A stretch of DNA of 64,000 nt, from NCBI RefSeq assembly GCF_048569485.1, contig NC_134353.1, forward strand, positions 706,162,841-706,226,840, given 5' to 3'. How positions within the stretch are numbered: the first letter of the stretch is position 1; each line of letters starts with the position of its first letter. The notes beneath the pieces were generated by a model that saw nothing but the letters and a program-made list of their open reading frames with translations, did not search any database and was not told the origin of the DNA. Positions 32,491 to 43,239 of this stretch are shown here, piece by piece. Position numbers and translations under genes: made by a program. This stretch comes from Anomaloglossus baeobatrachus. Its lineage: Eukaryota > Chordata > Amphibia > Anura > Aromobatidae.

Positions 32491-34474
32491 CTTTCGGCAT
32501 CCTCACTCCGCATCCTCGGTCGGTGGCAGGCTCTCCCGCTTTTGCGACACCTGGCTGCCACGGGTAAAAGACCGTTGGGTGAGAGACATTCTGTCTCACG
32601 GTTACAAGATAGAGTTCACCTCTCGTCCCCCGACTCGATTCTTCAGGTCATCCCCGCCTCCCGAGCGAGCCGAGGCTCTTCTGCAGGCGCTGGGCATTCT
32701 GAAGGCAGAAGGAGTGGTGGTCCCTGTTCCTCTTCAGCAACAGGGCCACGGTTTTTACTCCAACTTGTTTGTGGTCCCAAAGAAGGACGGGTCTTTCCGA
32801 CCTGTCCTGGACCTGAAACTTCTCAACAAACACGTAAAGACCAGGCGGTTCCGGATGGAATCCCTCCGCTCCGTCATCGCCTCAATGTCCCAGGGAGATT
32901 TCCTTGCATCGATCGATATCAAAGATGCTTATCTCCATGTACCGATTGCTCCAGAGCACCAGCGCTTCTTGCGCTTCGCCATAGGGAACGAACACCTGCA
33001 GTTCGTGGCACTGCCGTTCGGCCTGGCAACAGCCCCACGGGTTTTCACCAAGGTTATGGCTACTGTAGTAGCGGTCCTCCACTCTCAGGGTCACTCGGTG
33101 ATCCCGTACTTGGACGATCTGTTGATCAAGGCACCCTCTCTAGAGGCATGCCAACACAGCCTCGACGCTACCCTGGAGACTCTCCAGAGTTTCGGGTGGA
33201 TCATCAATTTTCCAGAGTCAAATCTGACACCGGCCCAATCGCTGACATACCTTGGCATGGAGTTTCATACCCTCTCAGCGATAGTGAAGCTTCCGCTGAT
33301 CAAGCAGCGGTCACTACAGACAGGGGTACAATCTCTCCTTCAAGGTCGGTCACACACCTTGAGGCGCCTCATGCACTTCCTGGGGAAGATGGTGGCAGCA
33401 ATGGAGGCAATTCCTTTCGCGCAGTTTCACCTGCGTCCTCTTCAATGGGACATCCTACGCAAATGGGACAGGAAGCCGACGTCCCTCGACAGGAACGTCT
33501 CCCTCTCGCAGGCGACCAAAGCTTCCCTTTGGTGGTGGCTTCTTCCCACTTCATTATCGAAAGGGAAATCCTTCCTACCCCCATCCTGGGAGGTGGTCAC
33601 GACGGACGCGAGTCTGTCAGGGTGGGGAGCGGTTTTTCTCCACCACAGGGCTCAGGGTACGTGGACCCAGCAAGAGTCCTCGCTTCAGATCAATGTTCTG
33701 GAAATACGGGCAGTGTATCTTGCCCTGAAAGCGTTCCAGCAGTGGCTGGAAGGCAAGCAGATCAGAATTCAGTCAGACAATTCCACAGCGGTGGCATACA
33801 TCAACCACCAAGGCGGCACACGCAGTCGGCAAGCCTTCCAGGAAGTCCGGCGGATTCTGCTGTGGGTGGAAGCCACGGCCTCCACCATCTCCGCAGTTCA
33901 CATTCCAGGCGTGGAAAACTGGGAAGCAGATTTTCTCAGTCGCCAGGGCATGGACGCAGGGGAATGGTCCCTTCACCCGGACGTGTTTCAGGAGATCTGT
34001 TGCTGCTGGGGGGTACCGGACGTCGACCTCATGGCGTCCCGGCACAACAACAAGGTACCGGCGTTCATGGCACGGTCTCAAGATCCCAGGAGCTCTGGCG
34101 GCAGACGCCTTAGTTCAGGATTGGTCGCAGTTTCAGCTCCCTTATGTGTTTCCTCCGCTGGCACTGTTGCCCAGAGTGTTACGCAAGATCAGGGCCGACT
34201 GCCGCCGCGTCATCCTCGTCGCTCCAGACTGGCCGAGGCGGTCGTGGTACCCGGATCTGTGGCATCTCACGGTCGGCCAACCGTGGGCACTACCAGACCG
34301 ACCAGACTTGCTATCTCAAGGGCCGTTTTTCCATCTGAATTCTGCGGCCCTCAACCTGACTGTGTGGCCATTGAGTCCTGGATCCTAGCGTCCTCAGGGT
34401 TATCTCAAGACGTCATTGCCACTATGAGACAAGCTAGGAAACCAACGTCCGCCAAGATCTACCACAGGACGTGA
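32240..34474 (+). CDS. DIRS element A, reverse transcriptase and RNase H frame
   Basis: Second frame of the element. Reverse transcriptase motifs are FVVPKKDGSFRPVLDLK, DIKDAYLHVPI, LPFGLATAPRVFTK and the catalytic YLDD. They are followed by RNase H motifs TDASLSGWGAVF, LEIRAVYLALKAF and QSDNSTAVAYI. The set and order match the DIRS group of retroelements, which lack the DDE integrase of LTR elements. Treated as part of a fossil element. Confidence 0.9.
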   Translation: MARVWMKSSNNPRERIHPYPSPNRTYPNRGRGSRGFGPFGARAGPNSPRPKGLRKIKGTLMHGGLSHVLNRPPEVPLPKRLPHDFRHPHSASSVGGRLSRFCDTWLPRVKDRWVRDILSHGYKIEFTSRPPTRFFRSSPPPERAEALLQALGILKAEGVVVPVPLQQQGHGFYSNLFVVPKKDGSFRPVLDLKLLNKHVKTRRFRMESLRSVIASMSQGDFLASIDIKDAYLHVPIAPEHQRFLRFAIGNEHLQFVALPFGLATAPRVFTKVMATVVAVLHSQGHSVIPYLDDLLIKAPSLEACQHSLDATLETLQSFGWIINFPESNLTPAQSLTYLGMEFHTLSAIVKLPLIKQRSLQTGVQSLLQGRSHTLRRLMHFLGKMVAAMEAIPFAQFHLRPLQWDILRKWDRKPTSLDRNVSLSQATKASLWWWLLPTSLSKGKSFLPPSWEVVTTDASLSGWGAVFLHHRAQGTWTQQESSLQINVLEIRAVYLALKAFQQWLEGKQIRIQSDNSTAVAYINHQGGTRSRQAFQEVRRILLWVEATASTISAVHIPGVENWEADFLSRQGMDAGEWSLHPDVFQEICCCWGVPDVDLMASRHNNKVPAFMARSQDPRSSGGRRLSSGLVAVSAPLCVSSAGTVAQSVTQDQGRLPPRHPRRSRLAEAVVVPGSVASHGRPTVGTTRPTRLAISRAVFPSEFCGPQPDCVAIESWILASSGLSQDVIATMRQARKPTSAKIYHRT

Positions 34475-34528
34475 AAAATTTTCCTGTCATGGTGCTCTGC
34501 TCAGGGTATTTCTCCCTGGCCTTTTGCC

Positions 34529-35407
34529 TTGCCCACTTTTCTGTCCTTCCTTCAATCTGGACTGGAAAAGGGTTTGTCGCTCGGCTCCCTTAAGGGACAA
34601 GTCTCAGCGCTCTCTGTGTTTTTCCAGAAGCGCCTAGCCAGACTTCCACAGGTACGCACGTTCCTGCAGGGGGTTTGTCACATCGTCCCTCCTTACAAGC
34701 GGCCGTTAGAACCCTGGGATCTGAACAGGGTGCTGATGGTTCTTCAGAAACCACCATTCGAGCCAATGAGGGATATTTCTCTCTCACGCCTTTCGCAGAA
34801 AGTGGTTTTTCTAGTAGCAGTCACTTCACTTCGCAGAGTGTCTGAGCTAGCTGCACTGTCATGCAAAGCCCCTTTCCTGGTGTTTCACCAGGACAAGGTG
34901 GTTCTGCATCCGGTTCCGGAATTTCTCCCTAAGGTGGTATCCCCCTTTCATCTCAATCAGGATATCTCCTTACCTTCTTTTTGTCCTCATCCAGTTCACC
35001 AATGTGAAAAGGATTTGCACTTGTTAGATCTGGTGAGAGCACTCAGACTCTACATTTCTCGTACGGCGCCCCTGCGCCGCTCGGATGCACTCTTTGTCCT
35101 TGTCGCTGGCCAGCGTAAAGGGTCACAGGCTTCCAAATCAACCCTGGCTCGGTGGATCAAGGAGCCAATTATCGAAGCTTACCGTTCGGCTGGGCTTCCG
35201 GTTCCCTCAGGGCTGAAGGCCCATTCTACCAGAGCCGTGGGCGCATCCTGGGCTTTGAGGCACCAGGCTACGGCTCAGCAGGTGTGTCAGGCGGCTACCT
35301 GGTCGAGCCTGCACACTTTCACGAAGCAGTATCAGGTGCATACCTATGCTTCGGCGGATGCTAGCCTAGGTAGACGAGTCCTTCAGGCGGCGGTTGCCCA
35401 CCTGTAG
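34529..35407 (+). CDS. DIRS element A, tyrosine recombinase frame
   Basis: Third frame, about 292 codons. Conserved tyrosine-recombinase features are the arginine in TSLRRVSELAAL and the HxxR-type box HSTRAVGASWAL. The N-terminal part resembles the core-binding domain (SLGSLKGQVSALSVFF). This enzyme takes the place of an integrase and explains the missing target duplication. Confidence 0.88.
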   Translation: MPTFLSFLQSGLEKGLSLGSLKGQVSALSVFFQKRLARLPQVRTFLQGVCHIVPPYKRPLEPWDLNRVLMVLQKPPFEPMRDISLSRLSQKVVFLVAVTSLRRVSELAALSCKAPFLVFHQDKVVLHPVPEFLPKVVSPFHLNQDISLPSFCPHPVHQCEKDLHLLDLVRALRLYISRTAPLRRSDALFVLVAGQRKGSQASKSTLARWIKEPIIEAYRSAGLPVPSGLKAHSTRAVGASWALRHQATAQQVCQAATWSSLHTFTKQYQVHTYASADASLGRRVLQAAVAHL

Positions 35408-35465
35408 GAAGAGGCCGTTTTACGGCTCTCTTACGAGGTATTATTTTACCCACCCAGGGACTGCT

Positions 35466-35578
35466 TTTGGACGTCCCAATTGTCTGGGTCTCCCAATAGA
35501 GCGACAAAGAAGAAGGGAATTTTGTTTACATACCGTAAATTCCTTTTCTTCTAGCTCTAATTGGGAGACCCAGCGCCC
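35466..35578 (+). repeat. Internal complementary region of DIRS element A
   Basis: Reading the complement gives the right edge of the element (AGCTAGAAGAAAAGGAATTT onward) directly joined to its left edge (TTTGTCGCTCTATTGGGAGA). This region templates joining of the two ends in the replication model for the family. Confidence 0.88.
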
Positions 35579-35701
35579 GCCCCTGTTTTTTTGTGTACAC
35601 ATGTTGTTCATGTTGAATGGTTTCAGTTCTCCGATATTCCTTCGGATTGAAGTTACTTTAAACCAGTTTATAATTCTTTTTCCTCCTTCTTGCTTTTGCA
35701 C

Positions 35702-35873
35702 CAAAACTGAGGAGCCCGTGGGGTGTATAGGCAGAAGGGGAGGGGCTTAACACTTTTGAGTGTAATACTTTGTGCGGCCTCCGGAGGCATAGCCTATACA
35801 CCCAATTGTCTGGGTCTCCCAATTAGAGCTAGAAGAAAAGGAATTTACGGTAAGTAAACAAAATTCCCTTCTT
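35702..35873 (-). repeat. Right inverted terminal repeat of DIRS element A
   Basis: Reverse complement of the left terminal repeat with an extra outer edge of about 50 bp, ending AAATTCCCTTCTT. The extra edge is matched only in the internal complementary region. Confidence 0.88.
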
Positions 35874-36003
35874 TTGTGTGTTTGTGTTTGCCTCCCATTG
35901 TTTTCAATGGGGTTCGAGAAGTTCGTCGAACGGTTCGCCGAACTCGAATGCAGCCTCAGTTCGATGAACCGAACTCGAGCCTTTAGAGGCTGGCTCATCT
36001 CTA

Positions 36004-36221
36004 GTGGTGAGCAGGCAGATCACAATTATGGTCTCATGAGGCAGGAGGAGGACTGGTGTAGTGCTGTAAACAGCAGAAGACTGCGACCGATAAGTATTTC
36101 CAATGTACACTGTGAACATTGATTACATATAACTAACAATGGTGAAGAAAAAAAAAGGATCAAACAACATATGCAGGAGTGGGATTTCACCACCTGGTAA
36201 TTTTCCTCCTATTGTTTCAAG
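36004..36221. other. Short non-coding spacer
   Basis: Nothing recognised. Confidence 0.4.
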
Positions 36222-36480
36222 AGTCATACCTTTTTTTATTTTTCTGCCAATATAGCCATGTGAGGGCTTGTTTTTTGCAGGACTAGTTGCACTTTTGAAA
36301 GACTCCAATAATTCTGACACATATACTGGAAAATGAGAAAAAAAAATCCAAGTGCGGTGAAACTGCAAAAAAAAAAAAAGTGCAATTTCATGATTTTTTG
36401 TAATTTACCATGTTTACTACATGGTAAAACTGTCCTGCCTGTATGATTCCCTAGGTCAGTAAGGGGACGCAGAGGGTCCT
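36222..36480 (-). repeat. Fragment of repeat family C
   Basis: Shares CATGTGAGGGCTTGTTTTTTGC, ACTGGAAAATG and TACTACATGGTAAAACTG with the copies at 43721-45004 (inverted) and 52368-54209. Ends missing. Confidence 0.55.
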
Positions 36481-37754
36481 GACCTGCGGGGTCGCGAGTC
36501 TCCTCTCAGGAGAACGCAAGAGACCGCAGCTGCCCATGCCCACGATCAGGGCTCAGTGCGCTGTGGTCTTTCGCTTGTGTTCTCCCTACAGAGGACGCAT
36601 GCAAATCCACAGCAAACAATTGACATGCAGCGGCTTGGAAAGCCACACCGCAGGTCAGTGTTTGCTGTGGAAAAAACAAGCACAGTTCGCACCGTACTTC
36701 TAGAAATCCTGTCCACTATGCTTGTACTGTACAATGCAGTGTTTTGGACTCTGTGAAAATACGCTACATCCAAAACCCTGCAAACACTGATAGTGGGCAC
36801 GCACCTTAAGAGTTCATAGACCCCAATCATGTGTAGTTTTATTTTTAGAAAAGACGCAAAACCCCCACAGAAATTTGTAAAAAAAAGAATTGCGCTTTTG
36901 CCGCTGTGAGGAATATGGCATTCATATACATGCCAGTCAACTGCCACTTTTCATATTTACGCACATCCTGCCCTGCAGTAAGAAGTCACCAAGACCTGGG
37001 CACCAAATGGCAGGTGACAAAGTCAATTTAAATTAAGGAAGCGGTTCTGGCCACTACTGCAGGCCCCCTGCTGACAAAGCAATTCAGCTAGGGAAGTGGG
37101 CAGGCAACTGCAAGATTTAGGAAGGCTTCAAAAACATTTTGCAGTCTACTGGCTCCAGGGAAAAAGTTACAAAAATGGGGAGTGTGTGGCTTCCACAAAT
37201 AGGGCAGGCATATTTCCGACTTCATGACTGCAAGACGCACGTTACACATCTTTTTTAAAAATAGTGGAACGTGTGGATTAGCCCAAAATTAATAACTCGT
37301 CGAGGGAAGACAACAAACCCATTATATTTAATTGCTATGGATAAATCAAATTATAATTAGAAATCTGATGCTCATATCTTCCACGTGGGACACTCAGAGG
37401 CGGAGATATGGGGGAAAACTGCCAATTAATAACTTTCTGGAAACTAAAAGGCACAGCCCATGTCCAGCCCAGTCATAGGTCACAAAGGAGGCAATACACA
37501 GGAGGTAGATAGGTTCATAAAAATCAGAGCAGACATTTTGAGGGTGTCTCTTCTTTGAGAGGTCACGTCGTGTAACCGGTGGGAAAGTCCCAAGGAAACC
37601 AGTGGCTCCATAGCGCCTCACCTGTGCTGAGCCAGTACCAGGCCTATTTATAAGGAACAAGGTAACTGATCAATCTGTGTATCCGCTTGCAACCATAAGT
37701 TATCTGTAACTGTATTTGACACAATATTTGTAAATCTCGTATGTATATAGTGTA
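36481..37754. other. Non-coding stretch, no gene seen
   Basis: Contains a decayed repeat around 36510-36790 with GCGGCTTGGAAAGCCACACCGC. The frames on both strands have no domains. Confidence 0.4.
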
Positions 37755-38300
37755 TTATCTAGTGTGCCCTTACAATATTACCCTCAGTCGCCATTTTCCA
37801 AGATCTGTAGTGTTCTCACTTTTTGACATCTGGGGCTTGGTGGTGGCTTATTTTTTGCGCCCTGAGCTGATGTTTTTAATTATACCATTTTTTGGTACAT
37901 GCGATAATTTTGATTGCCTCTTATTGCAACGTGGTGATTTTTGTTTCTCATTTAGCACTTTAATTTTTTTTATATATATCTTGAAAGATAAGGCATTTCT
38001 GAGTGGGGTGATAAATGTGTATTTTCTTTGTTTTATTTTAAATGAGGCAAAAGAGGAACGATTTGAATTTATTTTTACACTTTTTTTTTCTATTGCTTGT
38101 ACTGTACACCGCTCTGCATAGCAAATGTTGATCTCCTGTGAACATAGGCACTCAGCCAGTGTTCACAGGAACATCGTGATAGGGTCATCTGATGACCCCA
38201 GGCAGTCATGACAACTCATCGGCACATCGTGATCATATCATAGGCCACTGATGACAGCAGGGAATGACACGCTCCATGCCAACGTACGTTAAATACTACT
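37755..38300 (-). repeat. Diverged fragment of repeat family C
   Basis: Shares, with gaps, GAGCTGATGTTTTTAA, TGGTACA.GCGA, GGCATTTCTGAGTGGGG and the terminal region near ATGACCCCAGGCAG with the family. It is older than the copy at 43721-45004. Confidence 0.45.
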
Positions 38301-38604
38301 GGCATGGGCCTTTCCTGTTTTAGGTCAATTAGGATTACCAAAATTATTGATATTTGCCAATTGCCAGAAGCATGAGAAAGAGAGAATGTTCTAAGGAATT
38401 TTTATTACTTTCTGCAAAGTCAAAAGTTTATATAAATTTCATTATTATTTGGTACCATTGCTCTTAAACTGTATGATTTGGGTCAAACGTTTTGGATATC
38501 CTTCAACAAGCTTCTCACAATAGTTGTAGGAATTTGGGCCCATTCCTCCTGACAGAAGTGTATTCTGTGAAGTACCTGCAAGTTCAAGGTGCTCACCAGA
38601 GTCA

Positions 38605-38790
38605 CCACACCTCTAGATAAATTCTGTGAGGGGCGTAGTTTCCAAAATGAGGTAACTTGTGGGAGGTTTCTACTGTTTAAGCAATTCAGGGGCTCTGAAA
38701 ACATGACATGGCATCCGCTATCTATTCCAGACAATTTTGCACTCCAAAAGGTTAAATGGTGCAGTTTTCTTCCGAGCCCGGTCATGTGCT
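38605..38790 (+). repeat. Fragment of repeat family B
   Basis: Carries GGGGCGTAGTTTCCAAAATGA, ACTTGTGGGAGGTTTCTACTG and CAGGGGCTCTGAAAACA, a very recognisable part of this amphibian repeat. Confidence 0.55.
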
Positions 38791-38795
38791 CAAGT

Positions 38796-39245
38796 AGGAA
38801 AAGTTTGCGTACTCACCATAAAATCTTTCTAGGAGCCATCATTGTGGGACACAGGAAACCATGGGTGTATGCTGCTGCCACTAGAAGGATGCCACTTTAC
38901 AAAATAAATAAAATAAAAAAAAAAAGTCAGCTCCTTCACAGTAGGATGCACCCAGCAACCGTACCTAAGCTGATCACTTGGTGTTAAAGCAGTGGAAGCA
39001 ACCTAAAACTTAATATAGACTGGTCCAACAGAGATACTTAAGAGTGCGTGCTGTGTCCCCCAAAGAAGGCTCCAAGAAAGATTTTAAAGGTGAGTACCCA
39101 AAATCCTTTCTCTATCGCTTTATTGGGATACACAGGAAACCATGGAATGTCCAAAGCAGTCCGAGGGTTGGAAAAGGAGTAGGGAGAAGGAAGGCAGAGG
39201 CTAGGTTCTTAGGTCGGAACCCAGCCACTGTCGTCATAAACCCTT
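38796..39245 (-). mobile_element. Short DIRS-related fragment (fossil)
   Basis: Edges with GTTTGCGTACTCACCATAAA and AAAGGTGAGTACCCAAAATC around TGGGA.ACACAGGAAACCATGG recall the terminal and internal complementary regions of another DIRS subfamily. No protein-coding part is left. Old and heavily reduced. Confidence 0.4.
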
Positions 39246-39530
39246 CTGCTTAGACCCGAAACGCCACGGAGAAGGAATAAAAAGGGAGTGTACTCTGTAG
39301 AACCTAGAAAGGCAAGTGCAGAGAACTAGGAGACAGCTTAGATCTGCCAGAGACCTGACCAACAGCCCAGGAGGCCCCAGTCACGGAGGGCGAAAGCCAG
39401 AGCCCCAAGTAGTGGCGCTCTGTTCCTGTGCAATATGTAGTAGTAGCCTTAAGATAGATAACTAGGAGTTGCTGGAACACAAACAAATGATCAGAGCGAC
39501 TGAAAAAAGGAACACCAAAACACACTCTAA

Positions 39531-41017
39531 GGCCTCTTTCACACGTCCGTGAAAAACCACACACGTTTTTCACGGACGTGTCAGAGGTGCGTTTTGCCCT
39601 CCATGAGCAGTGTTTATGGCACACGTGTGTTCACTGTGTGTTATCCGTGATAACACACGGAGAACAGGAACTTTCTGCTCACCTGTCCCTGGTGCTGCTC
39701 TTCGGTCTCTGGTCCTGCCGATTCCCCGCTGCTGCTTCCGGCCCGCAGTGAAGTGAATATGCAATGAGCGTCAGTCGGAAGCAAGAGACAGCAGCGGCAG
39801 AGACAGGAGTGTTATGATCCGGAACCATGGAAGATCACCATAACTCATTCGTAAAAAGGTGACAAGAGCATTGGCAACTAATCTGGCCGCCATCCCCTTA
39901 CTAACCATCAACACTAGAAGTAGCTGAGGGGTGAACTAACATCCTATGCACCGCGGACCCAGCCGGAGAAGCTAGCTATCCTAAAGGAAGGAAAGATGAA
40001 TAACTCTCTGCCTCAGAAATAGACCGTAAAGGTATAGCAAGCCACCCACATTCAAAGACTGCGGTGATATAGGAAAACACAATACACAGATAGATGATAG
40101 GATTAGCACAGGTGAGGCCCCACTGGCTAAATAGGACAGGATAGGAAAGGGGCTGATGGTGGCCAGAGAAAAACCCTACAAAAATCCAAATTCCTGATAG
40201 TACAAAAAAGCCCTCAGATCGCTGGATCTGAACTCCGTCCTATACCAGGCGCTCGTCATACCAATGAACAGAAAAGCAGGAACCATTACACATTCAAGAA
40301 GCAACAAACACATGGACTTATAAGAGCAATACTCCAAACATAGCTGCAGGGAGCGTCCCAGCTAAGCAACTGAGAGGGAAGATTCCTGCCTGCAAATAAA
40401 CTGAAAACAACCACAGTAAATGACAAACTCAGATAAGAGCAAAAAGAACAAAACAACATAAGAAAGAACCAAGCACTTATCTGGGGTAGATGTGGTCTGG
40501 AGCAGGATGAAAAGGCTGGAAAACTAAACAACAAATGACATCCGGCTCAGAATGCTAGCAGACCAAGGTTTAAATAGGCAGAGAGTTAGCAATGGAAACG
40601 CCCATTGCTCAAACACACCTGGTCTCTGTCCAAACCATTCCTGGCCACAAGAGCGTGCCTTACAGCAGCAAAAGCATAACTGACATTTTCAACACAGGAG
40701 GGCTGGAGAAGGCGAGTAAAGTTTTTTTGTTTTTCTTTTCTCAAACACCTGTGTTTTCTCCTGCGCGTGTCACACAGAACACCTCCGTGTGGTCCGTTTG
40801 CGTTCCATGTGACACCCGTGATGCCGGAGGAAAACGGACATGTTGACGTGTGGAGCACACGGACACACGTATGCTCAACACGTACACAAGGTCCATGGCA
40901 GAACATGCACGTGAGCGCAGACCCATTGATTTTAATGGGTCTACGTGTGCCCGTGTCTCCAGTACATGAGGAAACGGACCAAACACGTACCGGAAACACG
41001 GACGTGTGAAAGAGGCC
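39531..41017. mobile_element. Harbinger-type miniature element interrupted by a solo LTR
   Basis: Inverted ends GGCCTCTTTCACACGTCCGTG and its complement, with TAA on both sides (39528-39530 and 41018-41020). Without the 885-bp LTR and one target copy it would be about 596 bp. The interior has ACACGTGTGT-type inverted words and no coding sequence. Confidence 0.82.
39810..40694. mobile_element. Solo LTR (fossil) nested in a miniature element
   Basis: The unit starts TGTTATGATCCGG and ends TTTTCAACA, giving TGTT...AACA inverted ends. It is flanked by the exact 6-bp repeat CAGGAG (39804-39809 and 40695-40700). No internal region remains. Six-base duplications are typical of some endogenous retrovirus groups, but the family is not identified. 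Confidence 0.7.
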
Positions 41018-41077
41018 TAAGAAATATTGTACATGGTCAGACGAGTCAGGAGGAGAGAAGGTAAGAAACAGCGGGGG

Positions 41078-41098
41078 TGGGGGGGGGGGGGGGGGGGA
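41078..41098. repeat. Poly-G tract
   Basis: About 20 G residues with one T; a slippage-prone tract that may be mis-sized in the assembly. Confidence 0.85.
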
Positions 41099-41267
41099 GA
41101 GGATCTCTCCCAAGAGGAAGAGTTAAGCCATGTGGTTCGTGGTAGATGGCGTGTCTCACTCACTGTGGACAGTGGTGAGGTTACAAAGTGGAAGACATCA
41201 TAGGTAAAAAGGTACAAATCTTGTGACCATGACTTGACACTATGGACGAATCGGGCACTAATCTTGA

Positions 41268-41456
41268 CAGAGTAGAGATCCGAGAGAGAGGGACTGTGAG
41301 CCCTTGCGGGCAGGGTCCTCTCTCCTCCTGTACCAGTCTGTTTTGTACTGTTAATGATTGTTGTACTAGTCTTTATGTATACCCTTTTCACTTGTAAAGC
41401 ACCATGGAATAAATGGAGCTATAATGATAATAAATAATAATAATAATGTACTCTAG
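41268..41456 (+). mobile_element. 3' tail of an L2-type LINE
   Basis: The block TGTGAGCCCTTGCGGGCAGG is followed by GTAAAGCACCATGGAATAAAT, GGAGCTATAATG and an (AAT)n end. This is the conserved 3' untranslated tail of frog L2-like LINEs and resembles the tail of the V-SINEs in this window. No coding part remains. Confidence 0.65.
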
Positions 41457-42589
41457 AAAGACCATGTGCAAGAGCTTCTGAGTCGAAGGAGAGGTAGCCG
41501 AGTGGTGCAGGGGGGAATGACATGTAGGAAGGCCTAGGGGGTTTAGAACCGATGTGTAGGCTAATGACATCAACCAGAAGCCTGCCTCATCATCCTCCGA
41601 TCATCACATTAGCTATGTATTTTTTCTCCTTTTTCCAATATTCTTATAGCAGTAATGCAATGCCAATGTAGCCTTATATTATTGAGTGACATTGGATATA
41701 CTTTTGTAGTTATCTAGATCGGCTGGCGGTGTGTTGAGCTGGCGTTGTACAGTAATGGCGACGTAGGAGAAAGTAAGAGAATGGTGGCTGAAGGGAAAAA
41801 GGTACGCAATAAGCCCGCATGCATACGAATGGTCGGGGCCGCTAGGCTGGAGACCGGGAGAACGTGACTGATTGGCCGCCTGCAAGAATTGTGGTAATTG
41901 ACCCTTAAAACAAAACAAAAAAAAAACAACTGGTGTGGGAGTACAGCGCTCACATGGGAAGACGGTGGGAGGTATGGCCAAGAGGAATTAAGCCTTGGAG
42001 AAGCAGGTGCCTAAATTTTGCAGGGACAGCCTGGTGAGGTCGACAGTAGCCACCGCAGATCCGAATGACAAAAATCCCGGGTCAGGACAGATAGGGAACC
42101 TCCACTGCCTGTGTGGATAGGGGAGGAGTTAGGTACCTGTTCAGATGCAGTCCAGATTCCTTTTTCACAGAGTGGGAGACTTTTCCGAGGGTTCCGGGAG
42201 ACAGTCTCTAGGATGGATTAGTCTTCTCCGCCGTTTCGCTATGTTGGAGGGTCAGGCTGGAGATGGAATGGGGAGGACTGTCCAGGTATCCACCACAAGA
42301 CACTCTTGATGTGTTAGGAACGTAGGGTCCTGCCAGACAGACCAGAGAGGGTACGATGTGGATCAGGCCATATGGTTCTCTCTGTCTCGAAGGTGGGAAA
42401 GCAGGGTGAGCGATTACATCCTGTTGCCCAAATCACAAGCTGTATCTGAAAGAGCATTTTAGAGGAAAACAAGGCTAAGAGCAGACTTCTGTCCGCCTCC
42501 TCTTGACATCAAGCTAAAACTGATCGGCTTGACTCCAGATGGTGGGTGTATCGTACTGAGTAGCATAAATTTTTTTTGCAGTGTCTGCA
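41457..42589. other. Non-coding stretch, no gene seen
   Basis: Open frames are short and lack domains. No repeat boundary could be supported. Confidence 0.4.
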
Positions 42590-43230
42590 GCATACACCCA
42601 TAGTTTCCGGTCCATCCCCCCAAAGAAGCAATAGAGAAAAGTAGTTTTCTACCAAAATGGGGTATGTGTACTATGATACAGTACAGTCAATTTTCTCCTG
42701 TTACCTCTGTGAAAATGCAAAATTTGGGACTAAAGCAATATATTAGCGGAAAAAAAAATAAATTATATTATATATTAATTTTATCCTTACACATTGCTTT
42801 AATTCCTGTGAAGTACTTAATGGGAAACAAACTAATAGATTGTGGTTTTGAGCACTTTGAGGGGTGCAGGTTTTAAAATGAGGTCACTTTTTGGTATTTT
42901 TCATCATTAGGTCCTCAGTCACTTCAAATGTGTTGAAGTTCCTAAAAAAATTGGTTTTGCAAATTTTTGTTGTAAAAATGAGAAGTTGCTGATAATTTTT
43001 TTTTTTAGTAAGAAGGGTTAAACGTTGGTTTCAAAAATGGTGCTGATGTAAAGTAGTCATGTGGCAAATGTCATGAATTAGCTATTATGTGTGGTATAAC
43101 TACCTGGTTTAAAAGGGAAGAAAATGTAAAGTTTGAAAATGCTGACATTCACACTTCTGAGATTTTCATAAACACAAATCATATTGACCAATATTTACTA
43201 CCAACATGAAGTACAGTGTCATGAAAAAAA
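42590..43230 (+). repeat. Interspersed repeat family B, copy with the L1 target region uninterrupted
   Basis: Aligns with 15783-16373 plus 21813 onward. At the position where the L1 sits in that copy, this one reads straight through (GCTGATGTAAAGTAG... to ...ATAACTACCTGGTTTAAAAGG), providing an empty site. Confidence 0.65.
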
Positions 43231-43239
43231 CCCAGTATG

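Larger units (their letters stand above)
29844..35873 (+). mobile_element. DIRS-type tyrosine-recombinase retroelement, nearly whole (fossil)
   Basis: About 6.0 kb. Inverted terminal repeats of about 140 bp (29844-29983 and 35702-35873) both contain GCCTCCGGAGGC and TTACACTCAAAAGTGTTAAG. An internal complementary region (35466-35578) is the reverse complement of the two outer edges joined end to end, the hallmark of DIRS elements, which replicate through a circle. Parts in order: a gag-like frame, a reverse transcriptase-RNase H frame overlapping it, and a tyrosine recombinase frame. There is no target duplication, as expected for integration by a recombinase. It looks almost whole, with perhaps one or two breaks, and therefore fairly young. 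Confidence 0.93.
27945..36003 (+). repeat. Interspersed repeat family D, copy 3, split by a DIRS element
   Basis: The left part (27945-29843) has the TTCGAGCTCGAGC start, the CACGATGAGTGACAGCTGTTTCACTGC hairpin region in shortened form, AATACTTTAATAGAAATAAA and GGTGCGTTGCTATAGCAACG. The right part (35874-36003) has CCCATTGTTTTCAATGGGGTTCG and ends at GGCTCATCTCTAG. The intervening 6 kb is the DIRS insertion. Non-coding, with a CT-rich simple repeat near 28725-28810. Confidence 0.55.

Noticed and set aside
32542-34113. 523-codon frame in a second phase of the DIRS reverse transcriptase region
   Set aside because: Shadow frame of a GC-rich coding region; it has none of the motifs seen in the main frame.
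40586-41113. 175-codon frame, minus strand
   Set aside because: Crosses the end of a solo LTR, a miniature element and a poly-G tract; no domain.
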